DNA from: Massilia sp. Leaf139
GTDB lineage: Bacteria; Pseudomonadota; Gammaproteobacteria; Burkholderiales; Burkholderiaceae_D
Direction: 5' to 3'
Assembly (NCBI RefSeq): GCF_001424165.1
Contig: NZ_LMOJ01000022.1
Location: 459,882 to 523,881 of the forward strand
Length of the DNA: 64,000 bases
Within the stretch, counting starts at the first letter, position 1. Each line of letters starts with the position of its first letter. Shown piece by piece: positions 53,965 through 64,000 of the stretch. Under the pieces are notes generated by a model that was not told the origin of the DNA, searched no databases, and saw only the letters and a program-made list of their open reading frames with translations. A program made the translations under genes and the position numbers.

Positions 53965-54011
53965 TGAAATAAAATTTCATGTTAGCGCTGTAGAGGAAAT
54001 TTTATTTCATC
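53963..54011. terminator. Long AT-rich hairpin between convergent patZ-type and rhlE genes
   Basis: A 16-bp perfect inverted repeat (53963-53978 with 53996-54011), loop 17 nt, includes the last base of the TGA of the acetyltransferase gene. The T-rich right arm suits termination in both directions. Confidence 0.7.
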
Positions 54012-54028
54012 CTACAGCAACGCCGAAA

Positions 54029-55273
<1,245 letters not shown>

Positions 55274-55379
55274 GTGAACCTTGGAGCAAATGAACAGCCG
55301 ACAGTTTACCCTGCGCGGCGCGTGCGGGTGCGGATTTCGCTGCGCGAGCGAAACCGCTGCCCGTGTCTTGCTGGCGCGG

Positions 55380-55508
55380 CTAGAAATCGATGAAGCAGAC
55401 GAGGGGCGTCACGGCGATCGGCTTGACCGGTTCCTGGCGCCCCTTGCAGGCGCCCACCAGCAGGCAGGCAAGGACGACGGCGCCGCAGCGCAGGGCATGC
55501 ATCTTCAT
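55380..55508 (-). CDS. Small lipoprotein (42 residues)
   Basis: A 43-codon frame starts at ATG 55508 after a strong GGAGG. It encodes a lipoprotein signal with lipobox VGAC (Cys about 21) and a mature part of 22 residues ending LVCFIDF. It is too short for most gene finders. No known family. It lies between rhlE and a small outer-membrane protein gene on the same strand. Confidence 0.65.
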   Translation of the reverse strand: MKMHALRCGAVVLACLLVGACKGRQEPVKPIAVTPLVCFIDF

Positions 55509-55571
55509 GGCGATTCCTCCTTTGCGTCGATGATAACGCGCTTCGCCCCGGGGCTGCACCCACAGCGCGAT

Positions 55572-56243
55572 TCAGAAGCGGTACGACAGGCTCGCGCGCA
55601 ACACCGGATAGACCTTGTAGTCGGAGGCATCGTCGGCCAGGCGCGCCTGTTCGGCGGCCACGTCGCGCGCCAGGCGCTCGCACAGGGCGCTCAGCGCGAC
55701 GCAGCGTTCGCTGCGCAGGCTGACCCGGGCCGAGCCCTGGTGGAAGACGCCGAGGTCGCCGCCGAACGACCAGCCGCGCTCGGTGTTCAGGGCATTGCCC
55801 CAGCCGATGCCGAGATAGGGCGCGGCCTTGCGGAAGTCGACCTTGCCGACCAGCAGGCCAACGTCGGCCCCGCTGTACTGGGCGCCGTTCAGGCGGAAGG
55901 TGCCGAGCTGATCAGGAGCCGCGACCGCGTCGAAGCGTGTGTTGTTGTAGAGGACGCCGGCGGTGAGGCGAAAACCGCTGCCCGCGCGCGGATACCAGTC
56001 GAGCAGGGCGTCGGCCGTCTGCAGCTTGCCGTCGAGGTTGTACTCGACCAGGCCCGAGCGCTTGGTGAAGTCGTGCTTGAAGTAATTGACGCCGAGGCGG
56101 CCGTTCAGGCCGGGCGTGATCGGCAGCACCAGGTGCGCGCCGACCCCGGTGGTGCCGAGGTCGATCGTGGCGCCGACCTGGGCCTGGGCGGCGCCTGCCG
56201 CCAGCAGGGCGGCGGTGCAGCAGAAGAGGGGAAAACGGGTCAT
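55572..56243 (-). CDS. Small outer-membrane beta-barrel protein
   Basis: The 223-residue protein has a signal peptide (ending AAQAQ), alternating strands (GLNGRLGVNYFKHDF, ADALLDWYPRAGSGF) and a C-terminal aromatic residue (ASLSYRF), typical of outer-membrane barrels. Two cysteines lie in a predicted extracellular loop (SERCVALSALCERL). It belongs to the general outer-membrane barrel group; the function is unknown. Confidence 0.75.
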   Translation of the reverse strand: MTRFPLFCCTAALLAAGAAQAQVGATIDLGTTGVGAHLVLPITPGLNGRLGVNYFKHDFTKRSGLVEYNLDGKLQTADALLDWYPRAGSGFRLTAGVLYNNTRFDAVAAPDQLGTFRLNGAQYSGADVGLLVGKVDFRKAAPYLGIGWGNALNTERGWSFGGDLGVFHQGSARVSLRSERCVALSALCERLARDVAAEQARLADDASDYKVYPVLRASLSYRF

Positions 56244-56443
56244 CGAAACCTCGCGATTCTGAAGAACGTGCGCCGATTGTAACGAGGCTCAGGTATGCAC
56301 GCCGCATCTGTCCGCCGTATTCCGCGCTGCAAGAATTGCAGGATGGCCGAGCAGAGCGGAGTTGTAAGTGTGTGTTGCAGCGAACAAAGTTTTTACATTG
56401 CATCTGATAAAGTTCGGCCAACATCACAATCAGAGGACTCATC

Positions 56444-56959
56444 ATGAAATCCCCGCTCCGTTCCTTCTTCCTCGGCGCCGCCATCCTGGCCGCCGCCGTC
56501 CCCGCCCTGGCCCAGACCAATGTCAGCATCCGCGTCGGCCAGCCCGGCTTCTACGGCCGCATCGACATCGGCGATTTCGGCCCGCCGCCGGTCTACGTCC
56601 AGCAACCTGTGATCGTGCGCGAAGTGCGCCACGTGCGCGCCGAACCGCTCTACCTGCGCGTGCCGCCCGGCCACCGCAAGAACTGGTCGCGCCATTGCGG
56701 CCGCTACAGCGCCTGCGGCCGTCCAGTGATGTTCGTGCGCGACGACTGGTACACCAACACCTACGCGCCGCGCTACCGCGAGCGTCATGGGTACCGTCCG
56801 GTGCGCGAAGTGCGCGAAGTCCATCACGTCGTCCACCACGAGGTGCGCCGTGATCATGACCGCCACGATCGCCACGACAAGCACGACAAGCACGACAAGC
56901 ACGACAAGCACGACAAGCATGGCCGGGGCCATGGCAATGGTCACGGCCGCGGCCACTGA
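56444..56959 (+). CDS. Secreted protein with His-Asp-Lys repeat tail
   Basis: The 171-residue product has a signal peptide (to about ALAQ), a conserved-looking core (PLYLRVPPGHRKNWSRHCGR with two cysteines nearby), a His/Arg-rich linker and a tail of His-Asp-Lys units followed by HGRGHGNGHGRGH. The tail is encoded by five perfect 9-bp repeats at 56873-56917. It may bind metal or anionic polymers. No family is recognised. Confidence 0.7.
   Translation: MKSPLRSFFLGAAILAAAVPALAQTNVSIRVGQPGFYGRIDIGDFGPPPVYVQQPVIVREVRHVRAEPLYLRVPPGHRKNWSRHCGRYSACGRPVMFVRDDWYTNTYAPRYRERHGYRPVREVREVHHVVHHEVRRDHDRHDRHDKHDKHDKHDKHDKHGRGHGNGHGRGH
56873..56917 (+). repeat. Five-copy 9-bp tandem repeat CACGACAAG
   Basis: Five perfect contiguous units code for His-Asp-Lys. 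Copy-number change would keep the frame and alter the tail length. Confidence 0.9.
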
Positions 56960-57062
56960 TGTCCGCACGCGCCTTGCCGCGCACGCGGATTTGCATGCAG
57001 GTGTACACTTGTCTTGTAGCCAATAACCGGCCCGGCCGGCGGCGCAAAGAACGGAGGAAGGC

Positions 57063-58367
57063 TTGCAGAGCGAAATCGTGATCGTTGGTGGTGGAGCGGG
57101 CGGACTGGAACTGGCCTGCAAACTGGGGCGCAAGCTGGGGCCCTCGAAGGTGATGCTGGTCGACATGCGGCTCTACCACATCTGGAAGCCTTCGCTGCAC
57201 GAAGTGGCGGCGGGCACCCTCGACATCCACCAGGAGGGCCTCTCCTACCAGATGCTGGCCCACGATAATGGTTTCACTTTCGTCTACGGGCCCATGACGG
57301 CGCTCGACCACGAGGCGCGCCACATCACGGTCGGCGCCGTGCGCGCCGCCGACGGCGAGGACGTGCTGCATGAACGCCGCATCGACTATGGCTCGCTCGT
57401 CATCGCGGTGGGCAGCACCTCGAATTATTTCGGCGTGCCCGGCGCGCGCGAACACACGATTTCCCTGAACGCCACCGAAGACGCCGAGCGCTTCCGCCTG
57501 CGCCTCTTGCGCCTGATGGCGGTGGCCGAGCAGGCGCGGGAAGAACGCAACGATGCGAACGCGGCGCTGGACGTCGTCATCATCGGCGGCGGCGCCACCG
57601 GTGTCGAACTGGCGGCCGAACTGCGCGAAGCCTCGGGCGTCTACGCTACCTACGGTTTCTCGCGCCTGCAGGTCAAGCGCGACGTGCGCATCACCCTGCT
57701 CGAAGGCGCGCCGCGCATCCTGGCGCCGCTGCCCGAGCGGGTCTCGAACGCGGCCCTCAAACTGCTCGACGAGCGCGGCATCCGCGTCGTCGCCAACTGC
57801 CGCGTCACCGCCATCGAACCCGACCGGGTGCTCGACAACGAGGGCAATGTCTACCCGGCCAGCCTGTGCGTCTGGGCCGCAGGCATCCGCGCGCCGGAAT
57901 TCCTGGGCGCGCTCGGGCTGCCGGTCAACAAGGGCGGCCAGATCGAGGTCGACGGCCAGCTGCGCGTGAAGGGCGTGCCGGGCGTGTATGCGCTAGGCGA
58001 CTGCGCCGCCTGCATCGACGGCGCCGGCAAACCGGTGCCGCCGCGCGCGCAGGCGGCGCACCAGCAGGCAGACTATCTGCTCAAGGATTTCCTGCGCCGG
58101 GCGCGCGGGCAAGCGCCGGTCGACAAGCCTTATCTTTATCGCGACTACGGTTCGCTGGTCTCGCTCGGCAAGACGACCAGTGTCGGTAGTTTGATGGGCT
58201 CGCTCAGCGGGGCGAGCTGGTTTGTCGAAGGGATGATCGGGCGCTTCATGTACACGAGTCTGCACCTGATGCATCACCAGGCGGTGCTGGGTGCGATGCG
58301 GACGGGGGTGCTGGCGGTGGCGCGCTTCCTGATTCGCAGGACGACGCCCTTGGTCAAGCTGCATTGA
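57063..58367 (+). CDS. NDH-2-like NAD(P)H dehydrogenase
   Basis: The 434-residue flavoprotein has the FAD-binding GGGAGG at the N-terminus, a second Rossmann motif IIGGGATGVELAAEL, and VYALGDCAAC. C-terminal hydrophobic segments could anchor it to the membrane. It resembles type II NADH:quinone oxidoreductases. The start is TTG with GGAGGAAG upstream; no ATG is available nearby. Confidence 0.88.
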   Translation: MQSEIVIVGGGAGGLELACKLGRKLGPSKVMLVDMRLYHIWKPSLHEVAAGTLDIHQEGLSYQMLAHDNGFTFVYGPMTALDHEARHITVGAVRAADGEDVLHERRIDYGSLVIAVGSTSNYFGVPGAREHTISLNATEDAERFRLRLLRLMAVAEQAREERNDANAALDVVIIGGGATGVELAAELREASGVYATYGFSRLQVKRDVRITLLEGAPRILAPLPERVSNAALKLLDERGIRVVANCRVTAIEPDRVLDNEGNVYPASLCVWAAGIRAPEFLGALGLPVNKGGQIEVDGQLRVKGVPGVYALGDCAACIDGAGKPVPPRAQAAHQQADYLLKDFLRRARGQAPVDKPYLYRDYGSLVSLGKTTSVGSLMGSLSGASWFVEGMIGRFMYTSLHLMHHQAVLGAMRTGVLAVARFLIRRTTPLVKLH

Positions 58368-58405
58368 ACGTTACGGCGCTCGGCGGAAACGGTCGGGTGT
58401 TCATA

Positions 58406-58524
58406 CGCACGTAAAACGCGTGGGCTCGGAGAGCCCACCCTACGGTACACCCCTGTTCGTTATTTATGTCGAGACCGTTGCGTAACGTAGGGTGGGCTCC
58501 ATGAGCCCACGCGTTTTACGTGCG
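58406..58524. repeat. Intergenic palindromic element, copy 2
   Basis: The outer arms 58406-58427 and 58503-58524 pair perfectly over 22 bp. The inner arms 58431-58444 and 58486-58499 pair over 14 bp and contain CGTAGGGTGGGC. A third small hairpin lies in the centre (58476-58487). Together they form a 119-nt folded structure between convergent genes. Confidence 0.8.
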
Positions 58525-58550
58525 GTTATTACCCCGGCAATCTTGAAAAC

Positions 58551-59279
58551 TCAAGCGCCCTGATCGCGCGGCAAAATCATGGTCAGGGCCGAACCACCCC
58601 CCTCGAGGCGCGCCAGCGTCACGTTCCCGCCCAGCGCCCGCGCCCGTTCGCGCAGCAGGCGCAATCCATGGCAACGCAGCGACTCCGGCGGCGCCGGCTG
58701 CGCCACCCCCACGCCATCGTCGCGCACCGTCAGCATCAGCTGCTCGCCGTCGTCGTCGAGGATCACCTCGACCGTGGCGGCACGTCCGTGGTGCAGCGCA
58801 TTGCGCAAGCCTTCCTCGGCGCAGCGCAGCAGGGCCACGCCCTGGGCGCGCGGGTAGGCGTCGTCGTCGTCGGGCAGGCTCACGCGCGCGGTGATGCCGT
58901 GTTCTTCCCCATGTTCCTGGCCGAATTCGGCCACCAGTTCGCTCAAGGCGGCCTTGATGCCCAGGAATTCCAGCTTGTCGTTCCACAGCGAGAGCTGCAC
59001 CTTGCGGTTGGTTTCGATGATGCCGTTTAGGAGGGTCTTCATCTGCTGCGCACGGTCGAGCGCCTTGGCGTCGGTCAGGCCCTTGGAGAGCAGGCCCAGG
59101 TGCATGGTGAGCGCCGTCATCGACGAGCCCAGGCTGTCGTGCAGCTTGCGCGCGAGCAGGCGCCGCTCGTCGTCCCAGCAGGTCATCAGGTGGGCGACCA
59201 GCTCGGTCAGCGCGGCGGTGCGTTCGGCAACCAGCCGTTCCAGTTCCGGGTCGAGGTGTTGCGGGTCCGGTGCGGTCAT
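58551..59279 (-). CDS. Cytoplasmic NarX-type histidine kinase
   Basis: The 242-residue protein has a short N-terminal helix, the HisKA_3 dimerisation motif with RRLLARKLHDSLGSSMTAL (phospho-His in LHD), and a HATPase_c domain (CAEEGLRNALHHG, DDGVGV). It lacks sensor and membrane segments and has no adjacent response regulator, so its partner is probably elsewhere. Confidence 0.85.
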   Translation of the reverse strand: MTAPDPQHLDPELERLVAERTAALTELVAHLMTCWDDERRLLARKLHDSLGSSMTALTMHLGLLSKGLTDAKALDRAQQMKTLLNGIIETNRKVQLSLWNDKLEFLGIKAALSELVAEFGQEHGEEHGITARVSLPDDDDAYPRAQGVALLRCAEEGLRNALHHGRAATVEVILDDDGEQLMLTVRDDGVGVAQPAPPESLRCHGLRLLRERARALGGNVTLARLEGGGSALTMILPRDQGA

Positions 59280-59453
59280 CGTGGGCTCGGTTGAATGTTT
59301 CCCAAATCATACAACAGCTTCGCTGGGGAAGTGCGCACGCCGCTTCCGTCGCACCCGCCTGCGTGCGCTGCCGAACGGTAGAGCGGCGCGTTTCGGACGA
59401 TGCTGGAGCCCTGGACATCTTATCAATACGATCAATCTTTTCAGGGAGTTCCC

Positions 59454-59921
59454 ATGGCGAATACTACGAACGCAGGCGTCGACGCAGTCGAACTGCTGAC
59501 CCGGCAGCACCGCGAAGTCGAAGAGATGTTCGAGCGTTTCGAAAACATGACCGACCGCGCCAAGGTCAGCAAGAAGAAGCTGGCCGACGAGATCTGCGCC
59601 GCGCTGATCATGCACACCACGATCGAGGAAGAGATCTTCTATCCGGCCACGCGCGAGGCGAGCGAGGATACCGAGGACATGGTCGACGAGGCGGTCGTCG
59701 AGCACGCGTCGGCGAAAGACCTGATCGCCCAGATCATGGAAATGGATCCGGGCGACGACCTGTACGACGCGAAAGTGAAGGTGCTGGGCGAGATGGTCGA
59801 GCACCACGTCGAGGAAGAAGAGAAGGAAATGTTCCCGAAGACGAAACAGCTGAAACTGGACATGCAGGCGCTGGGCGCGGAAATGCAGGCGCGCCAGAAG
59901 GAGATCGAAGCGTCGCAGTAA
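59454..59921 (+). CDS. Hemerythrin HHE-domain protein
   Basis: The 155-residue protein has LTRQHREVEEMF, IMHTTIEEEIFYP, VEHASAKDL and VEHHVEEEEKEMFP, carrying the His/Glu ligands for a di-iron centre. Such cytoplasmic proteins store or sense O2, NO or iron. AGGGAG precedes the ATG. The C-terminal helix is acidic/basic and may dimerise. Confidence 0.9.
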   Translation: MANTTNAGVDAVELLTRQHREVEEMFERFENMTDRAKVSKKKLADEICAALIMHTTIEEEIFYPATREASEDTEDMVDEAVVEHASAKDLIAQIMEMDPGDDLYDAKVKVLGEMVEHHVEEEEKEMFPKTKQLKLDMQALGAEMQARQKEIEASQ

Positions 59922-59941
59922 GCTTTGCTGCGCACCCACCA

Positions 59942-59973
59942 AAACAAAACGGCGCCGCGGCGCCGTTTTGTTT
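59942..59973. terminator. Perfect 32-bp palindromic terminator
   Basis: Fully self-complementary over 16 bp per arm, with A/T-rich ends and a GC core, between the convergent hemerythrin and hybrid kinase genes. It functions in either direction. Confidence 0.85.
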
Positions 59974-59987
59974 GTTCTCGCGGCCGC

Positions 59988-61622
59988 TTACTTCGCCGCC
60001 GCTGACGCCGGAATCGGCGCCGGTTCGCCCAGCGCGCCCAGCAGCTGCGCGATGTCCACCGGTTTGACCAGGTGCATGTCGAAGCCCGCCTCCAGTACGC
60101 GGCGCTGGTCTTCCGCCAGGCCGTAGCCGGTGAGGGCGATCAGGCGCATGGCCGTCGTCGCCGGATTGGCGCGCAGGCGGCGCGCCACCTCGTAGCCGTC
60201 GATGCCGGGCAGGCCGATGTCGACCAGGGCCACGTTCGGCAGGTGTGCCGTCGCCAGCGCCACGCCGTCCAGGCCGTCGGCCGACTGCAGCACCGGATAG
60301 CCATACACGTCGAGCATGGTCGCCATCATTTCGCGGCCGTCCTCGTTGTCTTCGATCAGCAGCACGGCCGGCTTGCCCGTGGCCGCGGGGGCAGGGGCCG
60401 CTTGCGGCGCGGCTGCCGCGTGCGGCGCGTCGGCGCGCGGCAGGCGGATGGTGAAGGCGCTGCCTTCGCCGGCGCCGCTGCTGGCCGCGCTGACGCTGCC
60501 GCCATGCAGTTCGACCAGGCGCCGTACCAGCGACAGGCCGATGCCGAGGCCGCCCTGGGCGCGGTCCAGGCTGATCGAGCCCTGGACGAAGACGTCGAAC
60601 ACATGCGGCAGCAGGTCGGCCGCAATGCCTACGCCCGTGTCGCGCACGGTCAGCAGCACTTCCTCGCCATCGAGGCCGATCGTGATGTCGATCGTGCCGC
60701 CGGCCGGCGTGTATTTCAGCGCGTTGTCGATCAGGTTGGTGGCGATCTGTTCCAGGCGGGTCGGGTCGCCGTCGACCCAGTTCGGGGCCAGGTCGACATT
60801 GATGCGGTAGCCGCCGGTGCGGCCGGTGGCGCGGAAGGTGTCGAGGCAGGCGCCCACCAGGCTGGCCATGTCCACGGGTTTGCGCGCCAGCAGGATCTTG
60901 CCCGACATCGCGCGCGACAGGTCGAGCAGGTCGTCGACGATGCGCGAGAGATGCTGGGTCTGGCGCTGGATGATCTGGCGCGCGCGCGTCGCCATCTCGA
61001 TGTGCGCGCCCGGCATGTCGATCAGGGCCGCGGCGCTGCTGATCGCCGACAGGGGATTGCGCAGCTCGTGGCCCAGCATGGCCAGGAACTCGTCCTTCGC
61101 ATGGCTCTTGCGCTCGGCCGCCTGGCGCTCCTCGATCTCGCTCATCAGGCGCTCGTTGGTGGCGGTCAGTTCGAGCGTGCGCTGCGACAGCTTCTCGGTC
61201 TGGCGGCGCAGCTGCTCGTTCTTGTTGGCCAGGGCCACGAAGACAGAGACCTTGGCATGCAGGATCTGCGGGATCACCGGCGTGAACAGGAAGTCGGCGG
61301 CGCCGCGCTGGTAGGCCTTCAGGCGGTCGATCTCGTCGGCCAGGAAGGCGGTGACGAAGATGATCGGGATGTCGGCCGAACGGGCGCGCTGGTGGATCGC
61401 CTCGGCCGTCTCGAAGCCGTCCATGCCCGGCATGTTGACGTCGAGGATGATGACGGCGAAATCGTGCAGCAGCACCTGGCGCAGCGCTTCCTGGCCGGAA
61501 CGCGCGGACAGCACCGTGTAGCCGGTCTCCTCTGCCCATTGATCCAGCAGGCTGGACAGGGCCAACAGGCTGGCTGCGTCGTCATTGACGACCAGAATTT
61601 TTGGTTTGTCGGTTGTGGGCAC
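59988..61622 (-). CDS. Soluble hybrid histidine kinase (receiver-kinase-receiver)
   Basis: From GTG 61622 the product is 544 residues. Order: receiver domain (KILVVNDD, IILDVNMPGMDGF), a coiled-coil linker, a HisKA with LGHELRNPLSAIS, HATPase_c (NLIDNALKYTPAG, GGLGIGLSLV), an Ala/Pro linker and a second receiver (VLLIEDNEDG, ALVDIGLPGIDGYEV). No membrane helices; signals are received through the N-terminal receiver or other proteins. AGGAAC precedes the GTG. Confidence 0.9.
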   Translation of the reverse strand: MPTTDKPKILVVNDDAASLLALSSLLDQWAEETGYTVLSARSGQEALRQVLLHDFAVIILDVNMPGMDGFETAEAIHQRARSADIPIIFVTAFLADEIDRLKAYQRGAADFLFTPVIPQILHAKVSVFVALANKNEQLRRQTEKLSQRTLELTATNERLMSEIEERQAAERKSHAKDEFLAMLGHELRNPLSAISSAAALIDMPGAHIEMATRARQIIQRQTQHLSRIVDDLLDLSRAMSGKILLARKPVDMASLVGACLDTFRATGRTGGYRINVDLAPNWVDGDPTRLEQIATNLIDNALKYTPAGGTIDITIGLDGEEVLLTVRDTGVGIAADLLPHVFDVFVQGSISLDRAQGGLGIGLSLVRRLVELHGGSVSAASSGAGEGSAFTIRLPRADAPHAAAAPQAAPAPAATGKPAVLLIEDNEDGREMMATMLDVYGYPVLQSADGLDGVALATAHLPNVALVDIGLPGIDGYEVARRLRANPATTAMRLIALTGYGLAEDQRRVLEAGFDMHLVKPVDIAQLLGALGEPAPIPASAAAK

Positions 61623-61678
61623 GTCGTTCCTGCTGCGTTCGTCGGAGTGGGCCAAAATTCTGCGGATTGAAAGGATAG

Positions 61679-62338
<660 letters not shown>

Positions 62339-62360
62339 GACACCCGCAATCTACCGGAAC

Positions 62361-62461
62361 GGCGTACGTGCCCGCGGCAATGCGGGTGCGTGCGCCGTTG
62401 TGGTTTGGTAGGGTGGGCATGCCCACGCATACGTGCCGCTGCGTGCCGCTGCGTGCCGCAC
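62361..62461. repeat. Intergenic palindromic element, copy 3, with short tandem repeats
   Basis: A 15-bp imperfect stem (62361-62375 with 62382-62396) precedes GTAGGGTGGGC and a perfect 14-bp palindrome GTGGGCATGCCCAC (62413-62426). Then come three 10-bp units CGTGCCGCTG, the last imperfect (62432-62461). The GTAGGGTGGGCATGCC sequence is shared with copy 1. Confidence 0.65.
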
Positions 62462-62480
62462 CGCATGCCGAATCACAATG

Positions 62481-62518
62481 CAAAAAAGGCCCGGTTTCGA
62501 CGCATCGAAACCGGGCCT
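62481..62518 (-). terminator. Intrinsic terminator of the GGDEF response regulator
   Basis: A 14-bp perfect stem (62487-62500 with 62505-62518), loop of four, followed on the minus strand by a six-T run (plus-strand A6 ending at 62487). Confidence 0.9.
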
Positions 62519-62535
62519 CTATCGCTGAACATCAT

Positions 62536-63525
62536 TTACCTGTGCGGCACCAACTCCGGCACCTGCTTGGCCGGCGTCTTGAGCGCCGCCTGCGGCTTGC
62601 TGCCCGTCGAGCAGAAGCGGTTCTTGCCCGCGCGCTTGGCTTCGTACAGCGCGTAGTCGGCGATGCTGATCAGGGCGTCGACCGATTCGGCGTCGTCCGG
62701 ATAGATACTGATGCCGATCGAGGTCGACAGGCGCAGCGTCAGGTCGTTGATGAAGAAGGGTTCGGAAAGCGCCTCGACCAGCTTCGAGGCCGGCCCCTGG
62801 GCGTCGGCCAGGCTGTGGATGTCGCCCAGCACGACCATGAATTCGTCGCCGCCCAGGCGCGCCACCGTATCTTCCTTGCGCGACGAGGACAGCAGACGCT
62901 GCGAGACCATCTTCAGGATCTCGTCGCCATAGGCGTGGCCGTAGGTGTCGTTGATCGCCTTGAAGCCGTCCAGATCCAGGTACATGATCGCGGCCTTGGC
63001 GTGGCCGCGGTTGGCATGCTGCAGGGCGGTCTCGATGCGGTCTTCCAGCAGGCGCCGGTTCGGCAGGCCGGTGAGGGCGTCGTGCAGTGCCAGTTCCTGC
63101 TGGGCTTTCGAATACTGGGCCAGCTCTTTATAGAGCAGGCGCACCTCGAGCATGTTGTGGATGCGCTTGTGCACTTCGAGCAGGTCGAAGGGCTTGCTGA
63201 TGAAGTCGCGCGCGCCCGCTTCCAGCGCGGCGATCTTGAAGCTCGGCTGGGCGGTCAGGGCCAGCACCGGCAGGTAGCCGCCTTTTTCGATTTCCTTAAG
63301 GCTTTTCATGACCTGGAAACCGTTCAGGCCCGGCATCTGCAAATCCAGCAGGATGAGGTCGTAGTTGTGCTCGCGGTGCAGCGGGCAGACCTGTTCCGGC
63401 TCCATGGTCGAGCTGACGTTGCTGTAGCCTTCTTCGCGCAATATCTCTTCCATCAATTCGATATTGTCTGGCGAATCGTCTACGACCAGGATCTTGGCGT
63501 TCAAAATTTCTTGTCTGCTCGGCAT
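62536..63525 (-). CDS. Response regulator with diguanylate cyclase (GGDEF) domain
   Basis: From ATG 63525 the product is 329 residues. It has a receiver domain (KILVVDDSPDNIELMEEIL, LLDLQMPG with the phospho-Asp) and a GGDEF domain with intact ARLGGDEF. An inhibitory RxxD site (RKED) lies five residues before GGDEF. It should make cyclic di-GMP on phosphorylation with product inhibition. The layout is that of WspR/PleD-type regulators. Confidence 0.93.
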   Translation of the reverse strand: MPSRQEILNAKILVVDDSPDNIELMEEILREEGYSNVSSTMEPEQVCPLHREHNYDLILLDLQMPGLNGFQVMKSLKEIEKGGYLPVLALTAQPSFKIAALEAGARDFISKPFDLLEVHKRIHNMLEVRLLYKELAQYSKAQQELALHDALTGLPNRRLLEDRIETALQHANRGHAKAAIMYLDLDGFKAINDTYGHAYGDEILKMVSQRLLSSSRKEDTVARLGGDEFMVVLGDIHSLADAQGPASKLVEALSEPFFINDLTLRLSTSIGISIYPDDAESVDALISIADYALYEAKRAGKNRFCSTGSKPQAALKTPAKQVPELVPHR

Positions 63526-63657
63526 GCTTTTTCTCGTCGAAATCGGTACTGGATGGAAACTAATTTCACTACAGGAATCCAACTTTCCCACTTCAAGTAG
63601 TCTAACAAAGGCCCAAGAATTTCTTGTAGGACAGCGCCGCGTCCAATAGTAGGAACT

Positions 63658-64000
63658 TCAAGTGCGCTTTCGGTTGCTCGCCGGACGCACCAGCGAACCC
63701 ACCGTGTCGATCAATTCGTTCGGCTCGACCGGCTTGGAAATATGCGAACTGAAGCCCGCCTCCAGCGCCCGCAGCCGGTCTTCGGAGCGGGCAAAGGCGG
63801 TCAGCGCCACGGCCGGCAGGAGTCCGCCGCGGTCGCGGGGCAGGGCCCGTACCCAGGACAATAACTCGAAACCATCGACCTCGGGCATGCCCAGGTCGCT
63901 GATGAGGAGATCGGGCATGTCCGCGCGCAGGGCGTCGAAGGCTTCGCGCGCGCTGGCGGCGATGCGCACGCGTGCATGGCAATCGGTGAGGATGCGCAGG
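63658..64000 (-). CDS. C-terminal receiver domain of a truncated signalling protein (partial)
   Basis: The open frame continues through the right edge of the window; only its C-terminal 113 residues are visible. It includes LLISDLGMPEVDGFELLSWV with the phospho-acceptor Asp and the conserved Thr/Lys (VALTAFAR, HISKPVEP). The missing start and the style suggest the C-terminal receiver of a hybrid kinase like the one at 60 kb. Confidence 0.8.
   Translation of the reverse strand, partial: LRILTDCHARVRIAASAREAFDALRADMPDLLISDLGMPEVDGFELLSWVRALPRDRGGLLPAVALTAFARSEDRLRALEAGFSSHISKPVEPNELIDTVGSLVRPASNRKRT

Overview
The window is a chromosomal segment of a high-GC betaproteobacterium. Gene content and protein style (phasin, RNase R with a long Ala/Lys/Arg tail, NHL-repeat lipoproteins, hybrid kinases, dispersed GTAGGGTGGGC palindromes) suggest Oxalobacteraceae, most likely the Massilia/Telluria group. 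This placement is inference; no rRNA or other marker in the window settles it.

Layout. (1) 1-16.7 kb: a type VI secretion system (T6SS). A plus-strand block runs M15 peptidase tail, tssM, tagF, BON-OmpA protein, M74-like endopeptidase. A minus-strand block (tssL-tssK-tssJ) is divergent from a plus-strand block (TPR lipoprotein, tssB, tssC, hcp, tssE, clpV, tssA). tssF, tssG and vgrG are absent, and tssE is shortened internally. (2) 16.7-18.6 kb: phasin, a small secreted protein, cueR with a CueR-type promoter, and three identical tRNA-Leu(CAG) genes. (3) 19-27 kb: rnr-rlmB, cysE-yceH, and a GntR/ABC-2 transporter operon. (4) 27-40 kb: two tandem NHL-repeat lipoproteins, then housekeeping genes lpxH, two cyclophilins, cysS, an AlkA-type glycosylase, accA, tilS and lysC. 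(5) 40.3-44 kb: an accessory patch beginning at tRNA-Ser(GCT). It holds a 65-bp direct repeat of the tRNA 3' end plus terminator, a hemerythrin-like gene, a tssF'-'tssG relic and an arylsulfotransferase lipoprotein. (6) 44-50.6 kb: copper homeostasis, with a CopA-CopZ fusion under a CueR-type promoter facing a four-gene minus-strand operon (Cys/His periplasmic proteins, TolC-like lipoprotein, multicopper oxidase). (7) 50.6-64 kb: patZ-type protein acetyltransferase, rhlE, small envelope proteins, NDH-2-like dehydrogenase, hemerythrin, and several signalling proteins, the last truncated by the window edge.

How the parts connect. cueR at 17.7 kb and copA at 44 kb share the same promoter architecture (19-bp spacer with a dyad), so one regulator probably controls both loci. 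CopA-CopZ would move Cu(I) to the periplasm, where the multicopper oxidase and the His/Cys-rich protein could oxidise and bind it.

The most unusual observations are the tssFG relic 25 kb away from a T6SS cluster that lacks tssF and tssG, the reduced tssE, the CopA-CopZ fusion that keeps an internal ribosome binding site, the metallothionein-like periplasmic protein, the tRNA-Ser 3'-end repeat, and a family of intergenic palindromes.
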